Below are positions 19,402-28,052 of a DNA stretch of 64,000 nt, one piece after another. The stretch lies in the NCBI RefSeq assembly GCF_045287255.1, contig NZ_CP137142.1:2108001-2172000 (forward strand), written 5' to 3'. The position numbers and the translations under genes are program-made. Below the pieces are notes generated by a model, which worked only from the letters and a program-made list of their open reading frames with translations, had not been told where the DNA came from and searched no databases. The DNA comes from Henriciella sp045287255. GTDB taxonomy: Bacteria > Pseudomonadota > Alphaproteobacteria > Caulobacterales > Hyphomonadaceae. Position 1 is the stretch's first letter. Each line of letters opens with the position of its first letter.

Positions 19402-20427
19402 ATGACAGATCAGATGCAACAAATCGTGCTGAAACAGTATTGCGAAGGCGTCCCCAAGCCGGATGACTTTGTGCTGGAGACCAAAGACGCGCCAACCCCG
19501 AATGAGGGCCGGTTCCGGGTGCGCCACGTTTTCAACTCGGTTGATCCGGGCACACGCTCGCGTCTCTCTGGTGGAGACAGCTATGCAGCGGCCCTGCCCC
19601 TTGGCAAACCGATTGACGGGTTCAGCGTCGGCATAGTTGATGCCTCGAAGCATCCTGACTATCCGGTTGGGACCAAGGTCTTCTGCGCCGGGGGCTGGCG
19701 CACCCATACGATCCAAACAGGCAAAGGCTTTATCGGCAAGATTCCCGAAGCCGTGCCCTTGCCCCTTTCACTGTGGATTGGCGTTCTCGGTGTGCCGGGC
19801 CTTACGGCCTGGTTTGGCCTGAAGACTGTCGCAAGTTTTAAAGAGGGCGACCGCGTGCTCGTTACCTCTGCAGCGGGTCCAGTTGGCGCAACTGCGGGCC
19901 AGCTTGCTAAAGCAGGCGGGGCCGAACAGGTTGTCGGCATTGCTGGCAGCGACACCAAATGCCAGTGGCTCGTCGAAGAAGCTGGCTTTGATCACGCCAT
20001 CAATTACAAAACGACGCCCGATCTTGATGCGGCCATCCGCGAGGCGATGCCCAAAGGCGTCGACCTTCTATTCGACAATGTTGGTAATGCCATGATCAAC
20101 CGCGTGCTGCCCATGATGCGTCTGAACGGGCGGATCTGTGTTTCTGGTCAGGTCGCAGATTACAATCTCAGCCCGGAAGAGACCCCCGGCATTGTCAACA
20201 CAAAGCCCTTCATCACCCATCGCGTGAATATGCAGGGCCTTGTCGTCTTTGACTTTGCCCACGAGTTTCCGGTTGCCCTGAATGAGATGGCCACGCTGAT
20301 TGGCAAGGGCGAGTTGAAACTCAAGGAAGAGCGCTTTGACGGCATCGATAAAATGCCTGAAGCCTTCTGTGGCCTGTTCCGGGGCGAAAATTTCGGGCGC
20401 CGCGTTGTGAAAGTGGGAGACGAATAA
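19402..20427 (+). CDS. MDR-family NADP-dependent oxidoreductase (CurA/LTB4DH type)
   Basis: 341 residues of the zinc-independent medium-chain reductase family. N-terminal GroES-like domain, then a Rossmann domain with SAAGPVGATAGQLAK and the conserved GLTAWFGL preceding it; DNVGNAMINRVLP is typical of leukotriene-B4 12-hydroxydehydrogenase/2-alkenal reductases. It reduces alpha,beta-unsaturated ketones or aldehydes with NADPH. RBS GAGGAAACGCC before the ATG. Its stop TAA shares one base with the next ATG (TAATG), so the two are coupled. Confidence 0.9.
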   Translation: MTDQMQQIVLKQYCEGVPKPDDFVLETKDAPTPNEGRFRVRHVFNSVDPGTRSRLSGGDSYAAALPLGKPIDGFSVGIVDASKHPDYPVGTKVFCAGGWRTHTIQTGKGFIGKIPEAVPLPLSLWIGVLGVPGLTAWFGLKTVASFKEGDRVLVTSAAGPVGATAGQLAKAGGAEQVVGIAGSDTKCQWLVEEAGFDHAINYKTTPDLDAAIREAMPKGVDLLFDNVGNAMINRVLPMMRLNGRICVSGQVADYNLSPEETPGIVNTKPFITHRVNMQGLVVFDFAHEFPVALNEMATLIGKGELKLKEERFDGIDKMPEAFCGLFRGENFGRRVVKVGDE

Positions 20428-21239
20428 TGACCACCCCCTTCGACATTACCAAAGAGACCTATACCCGCTTCACATTTGAGCGGAATGATCGCATCCTGAC
20501 GGCCGCCATTACTTCTGATCACCCCGTCAACGGCGTCGATGCCGCCATGCATGAAGAGTTTGGGCGTGTCTTCACCGACCTGCAACGTGATAGCGACAGC
20601 GACATCATCATCCTCACCGCCAAGGGCCGCGCTTTTTGTGCGGGCGGGGATTTTGACTGGTTCGATGAACAGATCTCTAATCCCGGCAAATTTCGGGACA
20701 TTGCCTGGGAAGCCAAGCGCATCGTCACCTCTATTCTGGACATGGAAAAACCGATGATCTGCCGCCTGAATGGCGCAGCGGCTGGCCTTGGCGCAACCAT
20801 CGCCTTGCTTTGCGATATTATCATTGCCGACGAGCGCGCCGTAATCGGTGACCCACATGTCAAAGTCGGCCTCGTTGCCGGCGATGGCGGCGCAGTGATC
20901 TGGCCGCAACTCATCGGCTTTGCCAAAGCCAAGGAACTCTTGATGACGGGGGACATGCTCACCGCTACAGAAGCAAAAGAGCTGGGCCTGATTAACTACG
21001 CCGTGCCAACAGAAGAGCTAGACAGCAAAGTCTCCGAGCTTCTCACCAAGCTTCAGGGCAACCCAAAATGGGCCGTCCGCTGGACCAAGACAGTGGCGAA
21101 CATTCCCCTACGCGCATTGGCGGCCCAGATGATGGATGCCAGCGTCGGCTGGGAAAGCGTCTCAAACTATATGGATGACCGCAAAGAAGCCGTCGACGCC
21201 TTCCGCGAAAAGCGCAAACCGAACCTGACCGGGGAATAG
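20427..21239 (+). CDS. enoyl-CoA hydratase/isomerase family protein
   Basis: 270-residue crotonase-fold protein. First oxyanion-hole motif in KGRAFCAGGDFDWF, second in LNGAAAGLGATIALLCDIIIA. Instead of the classic Glu of hydratases, the second active-site region reads GDPHVKVGLVAGDGGAVIWP, whose Asp in GDGG is common in broad-specificity homologues. Start overlaps the reductase stop by one base. The pair probably acts on an unsaturated acyl-CoA or carbonyl compound; the pathway is unknown. Confidence 0.88.
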   Translation: MTTPFDITKETYTRFTFERNDRILTAAITSDHPVNGVDAAMHEEFGRVFTDLQRDSDSDIIILTAKGRAFCAGGDFDWFDEQISNPGKFRDIAWEAKRIVTSILDMEKPMICRLNGAAAGLGATIALLCDIIIADERAVIGDPHVKVGLVAGDGGAVIWPQLIGFAKAKELLMTGDMLTATEAKELGLINYAVPTEELDSKVSELLTKLQGNPKWAVRWTKTVANIPLRALAAQMMDASVGWESVSNYMDDRKEAVDAFREKRKPNLTGE

Positions 21240-21331
21240 TTAGCCTCCGACTTAGTAAGACTTTTCAGGTATCCGAGGTACAAGGCAATCTTAGCTATTG
21301 CCCAATGAGCAAGTCTTGCTAGACATTGCTT

Positions 21332-22285
21332 ATGGTGGGACATCGAAAAAGAAAACGCTCCATAGAGCATCGGTCTGTATTTGGACCGGGACCGCCTATA
21401 AATATTATTATTCTCGTCATTGCACTCGCATTGCTCTTCATTGAGCACATCACGACAAGCTTGGTTTATACAAACCCTCAGGGCTGCGACATAGGTCGCT
21501 TATTTCTTTTTGGAGGCGAAGGGATCAGTTGGGGTGCTCATGGCACACTTATCGTTGCAGCAACATTGCTACTCGTATTCGCAGTCGCTCACCTCCTGAT
21601 CTCATTCATTCAAAGCAAGCGTCTTAAGGCTACAGAGCTTTCAGTTCAGGGCGTAAATATTGTTCTCATTCTACTGATAATAAGGAGCTTAGCTGTAAGC
21701 TGGGCATACTATCACCCCTTCGCGCCTCTAGCACAGATGGTTCACGCCCACGACAAACAGTATAGTCATGCAGCGATTATCCTTACCGATTATGTATATG
21801 AAACCGATGAGTGGTTCGATGAACGGTCGTGGCGTTGTATCGAAAACAACGAATATGGCTGTGTTCAATACAATGAAGAGCTTAAGATCACAGCGCGCCA
21901 AATGCTGTTTTCACAATGTGTTTCGCCAACTGTGATGAGCAAGAATTGGGAGGCATATCAGGGAACGCCGCTACCTGAAAACCATCCTAATACTTTGATC
22001 AAATACGCGTACTTTGATGCTGATGGCGCCTGGGTTCGTCGACCGCACTGGCTGATGAGTAGGAGCTATATCGCTAGTAAAACGCTTGGGGCCAAAGGGA
22101 TAGAAATGTCAAACCTGGATTGGTACGATATGTGGTACCAACTGGAAGAACAGTATGAAAAGCGTGAGGAAGAAGCAAAAGCCCTCCAAGACCCCATTCG
22201 TCCACTCACACTTAGAGAAATTGAACTAAGAGTTGCAAACGCATGGGGGGATGACCGTCCCGCCTGGTGGAAAGACGATGAATAG
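21332..22285 (+). CDS. membrane protein of unknown function, AT-richer than neighbours
   Basis: 317 residues with no recognised family. A basic N-terminus (MVGHRKRKRS), three TM segments (~23-40, 72-93, 108-125) and a ~190-residue soluble C-terminal domain rich in Trp, Tyr and acidic residues, with four Cys (C169, C177, C196 and one in the first loop). Base composition and codon use (many A/T third positions, AGA/AGG codons) differ visibly from the genes on both sides, so recent acquisition is possible. ATG 21332 is preferred over TTG 21326. It is flanked by core metabolic genes. Confidence 0.65.
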   Translation: MVGHRKRKRSIEHRSVFGPGPPINIIILVIALALLFIEHITTSLVYTNPQGCDIGRLFLFGGEGISWGAHGTLIVAATLLLVFAVAHLLISFIQSKRLKATELSVQGVNIVLILLIIRSLAVSWAYYHPFAPLAQMVHAHDKQYSHAAIILTDYVYETDEWFDERSWRCIENNEYGCVQYNEELKITARQMLFSQCVSPTVMSKNWEAYQGTPLPENHPNTLIKYAYFDADGAWVRRPHWLMSRSYIASKTLGAKGIEMSNLDWYDMWYQLEEQYEKREEEAKALQDPIRPLTLREIELRVANAWGDDRPAWWKDDE

Positions 22286-22299
22286 CGCTAATTCTAGGC

Positions 22300-22665
22300 T
22301 TAGTATGCCGCGCTTGGGTCTTTGACGATATTGCCCTCGCCCATCAGGGCGACCATGGGCTTGTGCTGGCGCGCTTTCTCAGCCTCGATCTGCGTGAAGG
22401 CCGCGATCACGACCTTGTCGCCCATGGCAAAACGGCGGGCGGCACCACCATTGATACCGATCGTCTTTGACCCGCGTGGAGCTTCAATCGCATAGGTCTG
22501 AATCCGCTCACCATTGGTGATATTCCAGATATGGACATGCTCGTGTGGCAGGATACCAGCAGCATCCAGAAGGTCCTGATCAATCGAGACAGACCCCTCA
22601 TAATAGACATCGCACTGTGTCACGGTCGCTGCGTGCAGCTTCCCTTTAAGCATGTTGACCAGCAA
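22300..22665 (-). CDS. panD: aspartate 1-decarboxylase, TTG start
   Basis: Makes beta-alanine for pantothenate. The proenzyme self-cleaves at a Gly-Ser bond to form its pyruvoyl cofactor; that site is visible in YYEGSVSID. The start is set at TTG 22665 because GGAGGG lies 7 nt upstream. The resulting N-terminus MLVNMLKGKLH then aligns residue for residue with E. coli MIRTMLQGKLH and places the cleavage Ser at position 25. The alternative ATG 22653 lacks an RBS and loses four residues. Ends convergently 14 bp from the unknown membrane protein. Confidence 0.93.
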   Translation of the reverse strand: MLVNMLKGKLHAATVTQCDVYYEGSVSIDQDLLDAAGILPHEHVHIWNITNGERIQTYAIEAPRGSKTIGINGGAARRFAMGDKVVIAAFTQIEAEKARQHKPMVALMGEGNIVKDPSAAY

Positions 22666-22672
22666 AGGCTTG

Positions 22673-22678
22673 CCCTCC
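22673..22678 (-). promoter_or_regulatory. Shine-Dalgarno GGAGGG that fixes the panD TTG start
   Basis: On the minus strand GGAGGG is followed by 7 nt and then TTG (22665-22663). No comparable site precedes the in-frame ATG four codons later. Confidence 0.7.
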
Positions 22679-22833
22679 CAATCGGAATTACAGATCGCGG
22701 TATGCTCCGCGCTACTTATATGGGTACGCGCTGACGCAAGGGAAACCCCTCGTGTGCAGTGCAGCAAAATGGGGTAAAGCACATACGCCAGCACTCGCCA
22801 AGGGGGTGACGCAAGGATAGCGTAATCGGTTAA

Positions 22834-23697
22834 CTATGACAGCGCACAGCCCTCAATCGTAATCCTGTGCATGATCCGCCGCTGGCCCTGATAATCATTC
22901 AGGGCCCAGTGCCATGTGGAGCGGTTATCCCACATCGCGATACTGCCCGGTTGCCATTCAAAGCGGGTATGGAAGTCATTGCCTCTGAAGACATGCGTGA
23001 ACAAGTCTGAGAGCAGCTGGTCACTCTCCTGTTTCTCCAATCCCTTAACCTCACGGGTAAAGGCAGGGTTCACATACAGCGCTTTCTTGCCCGAGATGGG
23101 GTGGGTGATCACGATTGGATGTACAGGGTCTTCGAGGAGCTCCGCAACCGCTGCATTGCCGATCCGGCCTGTTCCTGTCTCGCCACTGCCTGCATCGGTC
23201 TGCTTGTAATAGGTGTCAGGGCCTTCACCGAAAATATGTTTGCCGGAATGGACAGCGTACAAGCCGTCTATGCGGGCTTTCACCTCATCATCAAGCGTCT
23301 CATAAGCCGTGTACATGCTGGCAAACATCGTATCGCCACCACTCTCAGGCAACTCCCGCGCCACGAGAACGGAGCCAAGCGCCGGTTCATGATCATAGGA
23401 ATGATCGGTATGCCAGCCCCCACCAATATTGTCCGTCTGGTCAGGCTCTTTGGCGACCATGGCAATCTCGGGATAATCTGGATGGGTTGCAAAGAAGCGG
23501 TTCACATTGATGTCGCCCCATCGTTTTGCAAAGGCGATATGATCGTCCTCAGTCGTCTCCTGATCACGAAAGAAAATCAGACCATGATCGCAGAAGGTTT
23601 GCCGGATTGCGGCAAACTCCTCTTCTGTCAGGGCCTTGATATCCACGCCTGTGATCTCTGCGCCAACGCCTTGAACCGGTGTAATTGTGATCGCCAT
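22834..23697 (-). CDS. TauD/TfdA-family 2-oxoglutarate dioxygenase
   Basis: 287 residues from ATG 23697, behind a near-perfect RBS (AAGGGAGGT). Iron ligands are His96 and Asp98 (WHTDHSY) and the distal His263 (STWHWALND). Arg274 (QRRIMHR) fits the 2-oxoglutarate carboxylate site. The family couples oxidative decarboxylation of 2-oxoglutarate to hydroxylation of substrates such as taurine or aryloxyacids. No sulfonate transport genes are nearby, so the substrate is open. Divergent from an MFS transporter with ~140 bp between starts, which may be its uptake partner (inference). Confidence 0.9.
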   Translation of the reverse strand: MAITITPVQGVGAEITGVDIKALTEEEFAAIRQTFCDHGLIFFRDQETTEDDHIAFAKRWGDINVNRFFATHPDYPEIAMVAKEPDQTDNIGGGWHTDHSYDHEPALGSVLVARELPESGGDTMFASMYTAYETLDDEVKARIDGLYAVHSGKHIFGEGPDTYYKQTDAGSGETGTGRIGNAAVAELLEDPVHPIVITHPISGKKALYVNPAFTREVKGLEKQESDQLLSDLFTHVFRGNDFHTRFEWQPGSIAMWDNRSTWHWALNDYQGQRRIMHRITIEGCALS

Positions 23698-23839
23698 AGG
23701 ACCTCCCTTAAGCCAATCTGATGAGGCTTTCAGGCAGAATGGCCGAGCAAATGCCTGTCGTAAAGGCAAACCACTTTCCCTTAGGTCGACCTTGCCGCCC
23801 CTTCAGAACCACGCCACTTTCCGCAAATGGGAGGGCCGA

Positions 23840-25075
23840 ATGGCAAATGACCAGCTAGAGACAGAGCAGCCGCTGCGGCCCCTGAGCAACTTTCAACAGA
23901 GTATGATTGCTCTGGCTATGGTCGCCATGGGTGCAGGCATGACGATCAATTTCGTGGTTGTTGCCCCGCTCGCGCGCAAGGCTGGCCTGACCGAAATTCA
24001 GGTCGCTGGCATTCTGACCCTGTCTGCAGCCCTCTATGCCTTGATGATCCCGCAATGGGGACGTTGGGCGGACCGTTTTGGGCGTAAGCGGATCATGGTC
24101 TTCTCCTTAATGGCTATGGGCCTGATGAACATGGCCTTCCTGTTTGCGCTTGAAGCCGCCTTGGCTGGTTTAATCACCGGGATGACCATGTTTCTCACAC
24201 TGGTTTTTGTGCGCATCTGGTTTGGTCTGCTCTCGCCCGGCCTGCAACCGGCCAGTATGGCTGCGATGACCGATGCAACAACGGCCAAGACGCGCGCCGC
24301 CGGGCTGGGCATGCTTGGCGCAGCGATGAGTATTGGTTCAATCCTTGGACCAGCCGGCGCAACCGTGCTGGCCCCTTTTGGTGCGCTGGTGCCCCTCTGG
24401 GGATCAATCATTCTCAATATCGCTTGTGGTTTCTTGTTGGCTTTCACATTACCCAAGAGCCGCGCGACACGACAGGAAGCCAAGCGCCCAAAACCCCTCG
24501 CCATGCGCGATCCACGTGTGTTCCCGCACCTGCTTTTCCTGTTCACCTATTTCGTTGCCGTCGGCATGATCCAGCAAACACTTGGATGGTTTATAGAGGA
24601 TCGTTATGACCTCGGCGAGGAACAGGTCGTTCTGTTTACTGGGATCGCCTTTGCCTGTCTGGCGGTAATGATGGTGATCATCCAGTTCGGCTATGTCAGC
24701 CCCTACAAACCTGATCCGCGAAAGATGTTACCTTCGGGCCTTACGCTCGTCGCCATTGGCTATATCGGGGCAAACCTGCTGCAACCCTTCTGGGCCTTAT
24801 GCATCGCCTTCCTGATCGTTGGGGCCGGGGCAGCGCTTGCCGTTCCGGCCGCGAATGCTTTGGGTAGCCTATCTGTGGAGCGTCACGAACAAGGCAGCGC
24901 CGCCGCGCTTCTCTCGGCAGCGCCCCCATCGGGCTTTATTTTTGGTCCACTAATCGGCGCGAGCCTTTACAGTGTCGCAAAGCCACTCCCCTTTTTCATC
25001 TCAGCCGCTGTCATGGCCATTCTGGCCATCTATGCGCTGATCGTGACAGCCCGTAAGCCCTTGAGTGGCGCTTAG
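23840..25075 (+). CDS. MFS transporter
   Basis: A 411-residue polytopic protein with about 12 hydrophobic segments. The major-facilitator motif A is present in loop 2-3 (GRWADRFGRKRIM). The DHA-like segment GMLGAAMSIGSILGPAGATVLAPFG in TM5 resembles the antiporter motif C (GxxxGPxxGG) of drug:H+ exporters, so efflux is as likely as uptake. ATG 23840 follows GGGAGGG. Divergent from the TauD-like dioxygenase gene. Confidence 0.85.
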   Translation: MANDQLETEQPLRPLSNFQQSMIALAMVAMGAGMTINFVVVAPLARKAGLTEIQVAGILTLSAALYALMIPQWGRWADRFGRKRIMVFSLMAMGLMNMAFLFALEAALAGLITGMTMFLTLVFVRIWFGLLSPGLQPASMAAMTDATTAKTRAAGLGMLGAAMSIGSILGPAGATVLAPFGALVPLWGSIILNIACGFLLAFTLPKSRATRQEAKRPKPLAMRDPRVFPHLLFLFTYFVAVGMIQQTLGWFIEDRYDLGEEQVVLFTGIAFACLAVMMVIIQFGYVSPYKPDPRKMLPSGLTLVAIGYIGANLLQPFWALCIAFLIVGAGAALAVPAANALGSLSVERHEQGSAAALLSAAPPSGFIFGPLIGASLYSVAKPLPFFISAAVMAILAIYALIVTARKPLSGA

Positions 25076-25090
25076 AGCAAACAGAGCCCC

Positions 25091-25468
25091 CTAACCTGCC
25101 ATCGTGTAGGCATTCAGCTTATTGCCATCCGGGTCACGGAAGTAGCCAGCGTAAAAGCCGCTATCCCCGCGCGGACCGACCGGACCTTCATCGGTGCCGC
25201 CATGGGCCAGAGCGATATCATAGAGGCGCTGAACTTGCGCTTTATCCTTGGCTTCCAGTGCTACCATAACACCATTACCAACTGTTGCCGGCTCGCCATT
25301 AAATGGCTTGGTCAGACCAATGCCTGCACCGCCCCCTTGTGGGTTGCCCCAGGCAATGAACTCATCAAATTCCATCATACGCCCACAGCCAAGCTCGGCG
25401 AAGATCGCATCATAGAATTTCGCGCCACGTTGAAGGTCACTGGTACCAAGCGTCACATACCCAATCAT
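25091..25468 (-). CDS. VOC-family (glyoxalase-like) protein
   Basis: A 125-residue single-domain vicinal-oxygen-chelate fold: begins MIGYVTLGTSDLQRGAKFYDAIF and ends FYAGYFRDPDGNKLNAY, the two conserved ends of the family. The strand-1 metal His is replaced here (VTLGTSD), as in many non-glyoxalase members, so enzymatic activity is unsure. Preceded by an AAGGAGAATG-type RBS. Confidence 0.85.
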   Translation of the reverse strand: MIGYVTLGTSDLQRGAKFYDAIFAELGCGRMMEFDEFIAWGNPQGGGAGIGLTKPFNGEPATVGNGVMVALEAKDKAQVQRLYDIALAHGGTDEGPVGPRGDSGFYAGYFRDPDGNKLNAYTMAG

Positions 25469-25525
25469 CTCATTCTCCTTCTTGAGAACAAGAACATTAC
25501 ATGAACATTTGGGTTTGGCAAGCCC

Positions 25526-26299
25526 TTACATCGCGCTGATGCCACCATCAACCTTAAGCTCAGCCCCGGTCACCAGCTTGCTCTCATCACTGGCGAGATA
25601 AAGCACCGCATAGGCAATATCGTCAGGCTCACCAACCTTGCCCAGTGGGATTTGACGGCCGAGCTTCGCAAGGCCCTCTTCTTCGCCAAACATCTGTTTT
25701 ACACCATCCAGAATTGGCGTGTTGATAAAGACGGGATGGACCGAGTTAGATCGGATCTGCCCGCCCGTTTTGGCACAGTGAAGAGCAATCGATTTGGACA
25801 TATGCCGCACCGCTGCCTTGGCCGTGTTGTAGGAAACATAATTTCCGCTCGCGACAATCCCGGCGATTGAGCTGATATTGATGATCGAACCAAGGCCATG
25901 GTCGCGCATCAATGGGATCGCGTACTTACACCCCAGAAAGATCGAATCGACATCGACCTTCATGACATGTTGGAAGATTTTGTACTCTTCGGCCTCAACA
26001 TCTCCGAGCGATCCAATCCCGGCATTGTTGACCAGCACGTTTAGGCCACCCATCGCATCATGCGCGCTTTGCAGCACCTCTTTCCACTGGTTTTCCTTGG
26101 TCACATCATGCTGCCAGGCAAAGGCTGTTCCAGCGCCATACTTGTCATTGATTGCATCTGCGACATTGGCGGCGCCCGGTCCATTCACATCGGTCACCGT
26201 GACCTTCGCGCCTTCTTTGGCGAGCATATGTGCGGTGGCTTCACCAAGGCCTTGTGCACCGCCTGTGATGAATGCTTTTTTTCCTGCTACGCGTCCCAT
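25526..26299 (-). CDS. short-chain dehydrogenase/reductase (SDR)
   Basis: 257 residues from ATG 26299 (RBS AGGGAG). Classical SDR motifs: cofactor loop TGGAQGLG, NNAG, catalytic Ser in NISSIAG, YxxxK as YNTAK, and C-terminal LKVDGGISA. Asp in VTVTDVNGPG after strand 2 indicates NAD(H) preference. Resembles hydroxysteroid or cyclohexanol dehydrogenases, but substrate cannot be assigned. Confidence 0.9.
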   Translation of the reverse strand: MGRVAGKKAFITGGAQGLGEATAHMLAKEGAKVTVTDVNGPGAANVADAINDKYGAGTAFAWQHDVTKENQWKEVLQSAHDAMGGLNVLVNNAGIGSLGDVEAEEYKIFQHVMKVDVDSIFLGCKYAIPLMRDHGLGSIINISSIAGIVASGNYVSYNTAKAAVRHMSKSIALHCAKTGGQIRSNSVHPVFINTPILDGVKQMFGEEEGLAKLGRQIPLGKVGEPDDIAYAVLYLASDESKLVTGAELKVDGGISAM

Positions 26300-26376
26300 G
26301 GCGGCGCTCCCTGTTTGTTTTTCAAATTTACTGACAGGTGCACCGCGGCGCGTCGACACGCAAGACTGACGCAGCG

Positions 26377-26670
26377 CTAAGCCAGTTTGCTGGCAAGCTC
26401 ATCCATGAAGGTCGCAAGGGTCAGATCAAGGTCTGTCACCCCATTCGCATCATGGGTGGTCAGCGTGACTTCCACTTTGCCATAGACATTGAACCATTCG
26501 GGATGATGATCCATCTGCTCAGCCTTCAAGGCACAGGCTGACATAAACGCCCATGCGGTTTTGAAATCGCTGAACTGATAGGTTTTATGGATGGCATCGC
26601 GCTCACCCGTCACAGCAGCCCAATCTGTCAGCTTCACGACCGCTACAGCGGCCCCAACCTTGTTTGCCAT
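26377..26670 (-). CDS. phhB: pterin-4-alpha-carbinolamine dehydratase
   Basis: A 97-residue PCD/DCoH-fold protein. The active-site block ALKAEQMDHHPEWFNVYGKVEV carries the conserved His-His and Trp, followed by LTTHDANGVTDLDLTLA. It dehydrates 4a-hydroxytetrahydropterin made by aromatic amino acid hydroxylases, or has a molybdopterin-linked role in some bacteria. No phenylalanine hydroxylase gene is in the window. Start overlaps the upstream lipoprotein stop by one base (TAATG). Confidence 0.92.
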   Translation of the reverse strand: MANKVGAAVAVVKLTDWAAVTGERDAIHKTYQFSDFKTAWAFMSACALKAEQMDHHPEWFNVYGKVEVTLTTHDANGVTDLDLTLATFMDELASKLA

Positions 26671-27275
26671 TACTCCGGCTCCTGCGTTTCATCTTCGCTT
26701 TCATGCACGAAATAGAGCCAGCGCCCATCCTCGGCAATAGCGGTGCGGACGCCGGGATAACCCTGCCCTTCGGCAATCTTGCTCAGGCCTTCATCGCCAA
26801 CCAGTTCCCGTAAGCGGGCGCGGTCGCGAAAGCTTAGCCGCTCGGGCCGCAACAGCTCTGGATCAAGCGCTGCAAGGTCGGGCCAGATATACCATGTTTC
26901 CTCGCCAACCTGCCGCGTTCCGTATGGACCATCGAGCAAGTCCTGCAAGCGCGCCAATGGATCAAACCCTGTGCGCCGCAATAGATCCCATTGCACACGA
27001 TGCGACTCGCCAGCAAAATTCGAGACAAAGGCTGGTTCTGCATTGGCCAGCCGAACGAGACGGGTCAAAGAATTGCGCGCCAGAACTTCGCGGATCGCCA
27101 TAATCTTGTCCTGCGCGGCTTGAGACAGTTCCACCACTTCCTCTTCGGCTTCCGCCGGGCGTGTAATCGCAGGTGCTGCTGGAACGGACAGGCGCACGCG
27201 TGGAGCTTCCTGCTCCGCAGGCTGACAGGCAGCCAATCCGCCCATCGCAAGCGCAGATGCCAGCAAAACCCGCAT
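26670..27275 (-). CDS. lipoprotein of unknown function
   Basis: 201 residues. Signal sequence ends in lipobox GLAAC (Cys17 or so), then a Pro/Glu-rich linker (ITRPAEAEEEVVE) and a compact domain with helical character and conserved-looking WYIWPDLAALDPELL...FRDRARLRELVG. It ends in a short acidic tail. Resembles uncharacterised alphaproteobacterial lipoproteins; no family assigned. The middle gene of a three-gene run with one-base overlaps at both ends (HAD, lipoprotein, PCD). Confidence 0.7.
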   Translation of the reverse strand: MRVLLASALAMGGLAACQPAEQEAPRVRLSVPAAPAITRPAEAEEEVVELSQAAQDKIMAIREVLARNSLTRLVRLANAEPAFVSNFAGESHRVQWDLLRRTGFDPLARLQDLLDGPYGTRQVGEETWYIWPDLAALDPELLRPERLSFRDRARLRELVGDEGLSKIAEGQGYPGVRTAIAEDGRWLYFVHESEDETQEPE

Positions 27276-27922
27276 TACCACTCAAACCCTGTGGCATCGT
27301 GCAAGTCAGACAGGATCTGATCCGCACTGAGCGCTTTAATCGTGTGCATGCCCATGGCGCGGGCAGGTTTCAGGTTAATCCCCAGATCATCAATGTAGAT
27401 ACACCGGGCCGGATCAACATCCAAAGCCTCACACATCAAAGCATAGATGCGTGGATCGGGCTTACGGATGCCCAGCTTCGAGCTTTCAATCACATGATCA
27501 AACAAGGACAGCACTTCGGCGACTTTAGCCGCTTTGCTTTCATTGCTGCTCATCCCGGCACCTTTACCAACTGGCGCATTATTGGTGATACAGCCAACCT
27601 TGACGTGCGCTTTACAGGTTTTCAGAGCCTCAATCACATTGCCACGCAAATCGCCAGACAGCAGACCCAGAATGTCTTTTCCGGGCACTTCATGGCCACG
27701 CGCCTTACTCTCTTCACGGAACAACACGTCAAAGCCATCAGCATCGACTTCCGAGCGCTCAAGCTGGGCCCAGGCATTCGTGTCGCCATTTACGGCATTC
27801 ACGCCACGAATAAAGTCTTTGGGCAGGCCCTTCTCGGCCTCATAGCGGGTGAACGCTTCGAAGGGAGAGGAGGTCAATACCCCGCCAAAATCCCAGATCA
27901 CAGCTTGCAGATTTGATATCAT
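27275..27922 (-). CDS. HAD-superfamily hydrolase
   Basis: 215 residues. Motif I DFGGVLTSS (nucleophile Asp, though the usual second Asp is Gly, as in ACAD10/epoxide-hydrolase N-domain-like HADs), motif II CITNN, motif III Lys in GIRKPDP, and motif IV YIDDLGIN. This fits HAD subfamily IA, phosphatase or dehalogenase-like. ATG 27922 chosen; the frame continues upstream without a plausible RBS. First gene of the coupled run with the lipoprotein and PCD. Confidence 0.88.
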   Translation of the reverse strand: MISNLQAVIWDFGGVLTSSPFEAFTRYEAEKGLPKDFIRGVNAVNGDTNAWAQLERSEVDADGFDVLFREESKARGHEVPGKDILGLLSGDLRGNVIEALKTCKAHVKVGCITNNAPVGKGAGMSSNESKAAKVAEVLSLFDHVIESSKLGIRKPDPRIYALMCEALDVDPARCIYIDDLGINLKPARAMGMHTIKALSADQILSDLHDATGFEW

Positions 27923-28052
27923 AGCCAGCGTCCTAACCCAGCAAAATTGGCAAGTCGACAGCGGTTTTGGAAAACCCGCTACGGGCTTGCCCGGATAGGC
28001 AGAGCTGCAACAAGCTGACACCCACACCTCAAACAAGCCAACAGGTCCACAC

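Noticed and set aside
27961..27993. Short imperfect hairpins (GCGGTTTT/AAAACCCGC and CGGGC-TT-GCCCG) between the HAD and VOC genes
   Set aside because: Arms are short or bulged, and divergent promoter regions often show such pairs; no supporting context.
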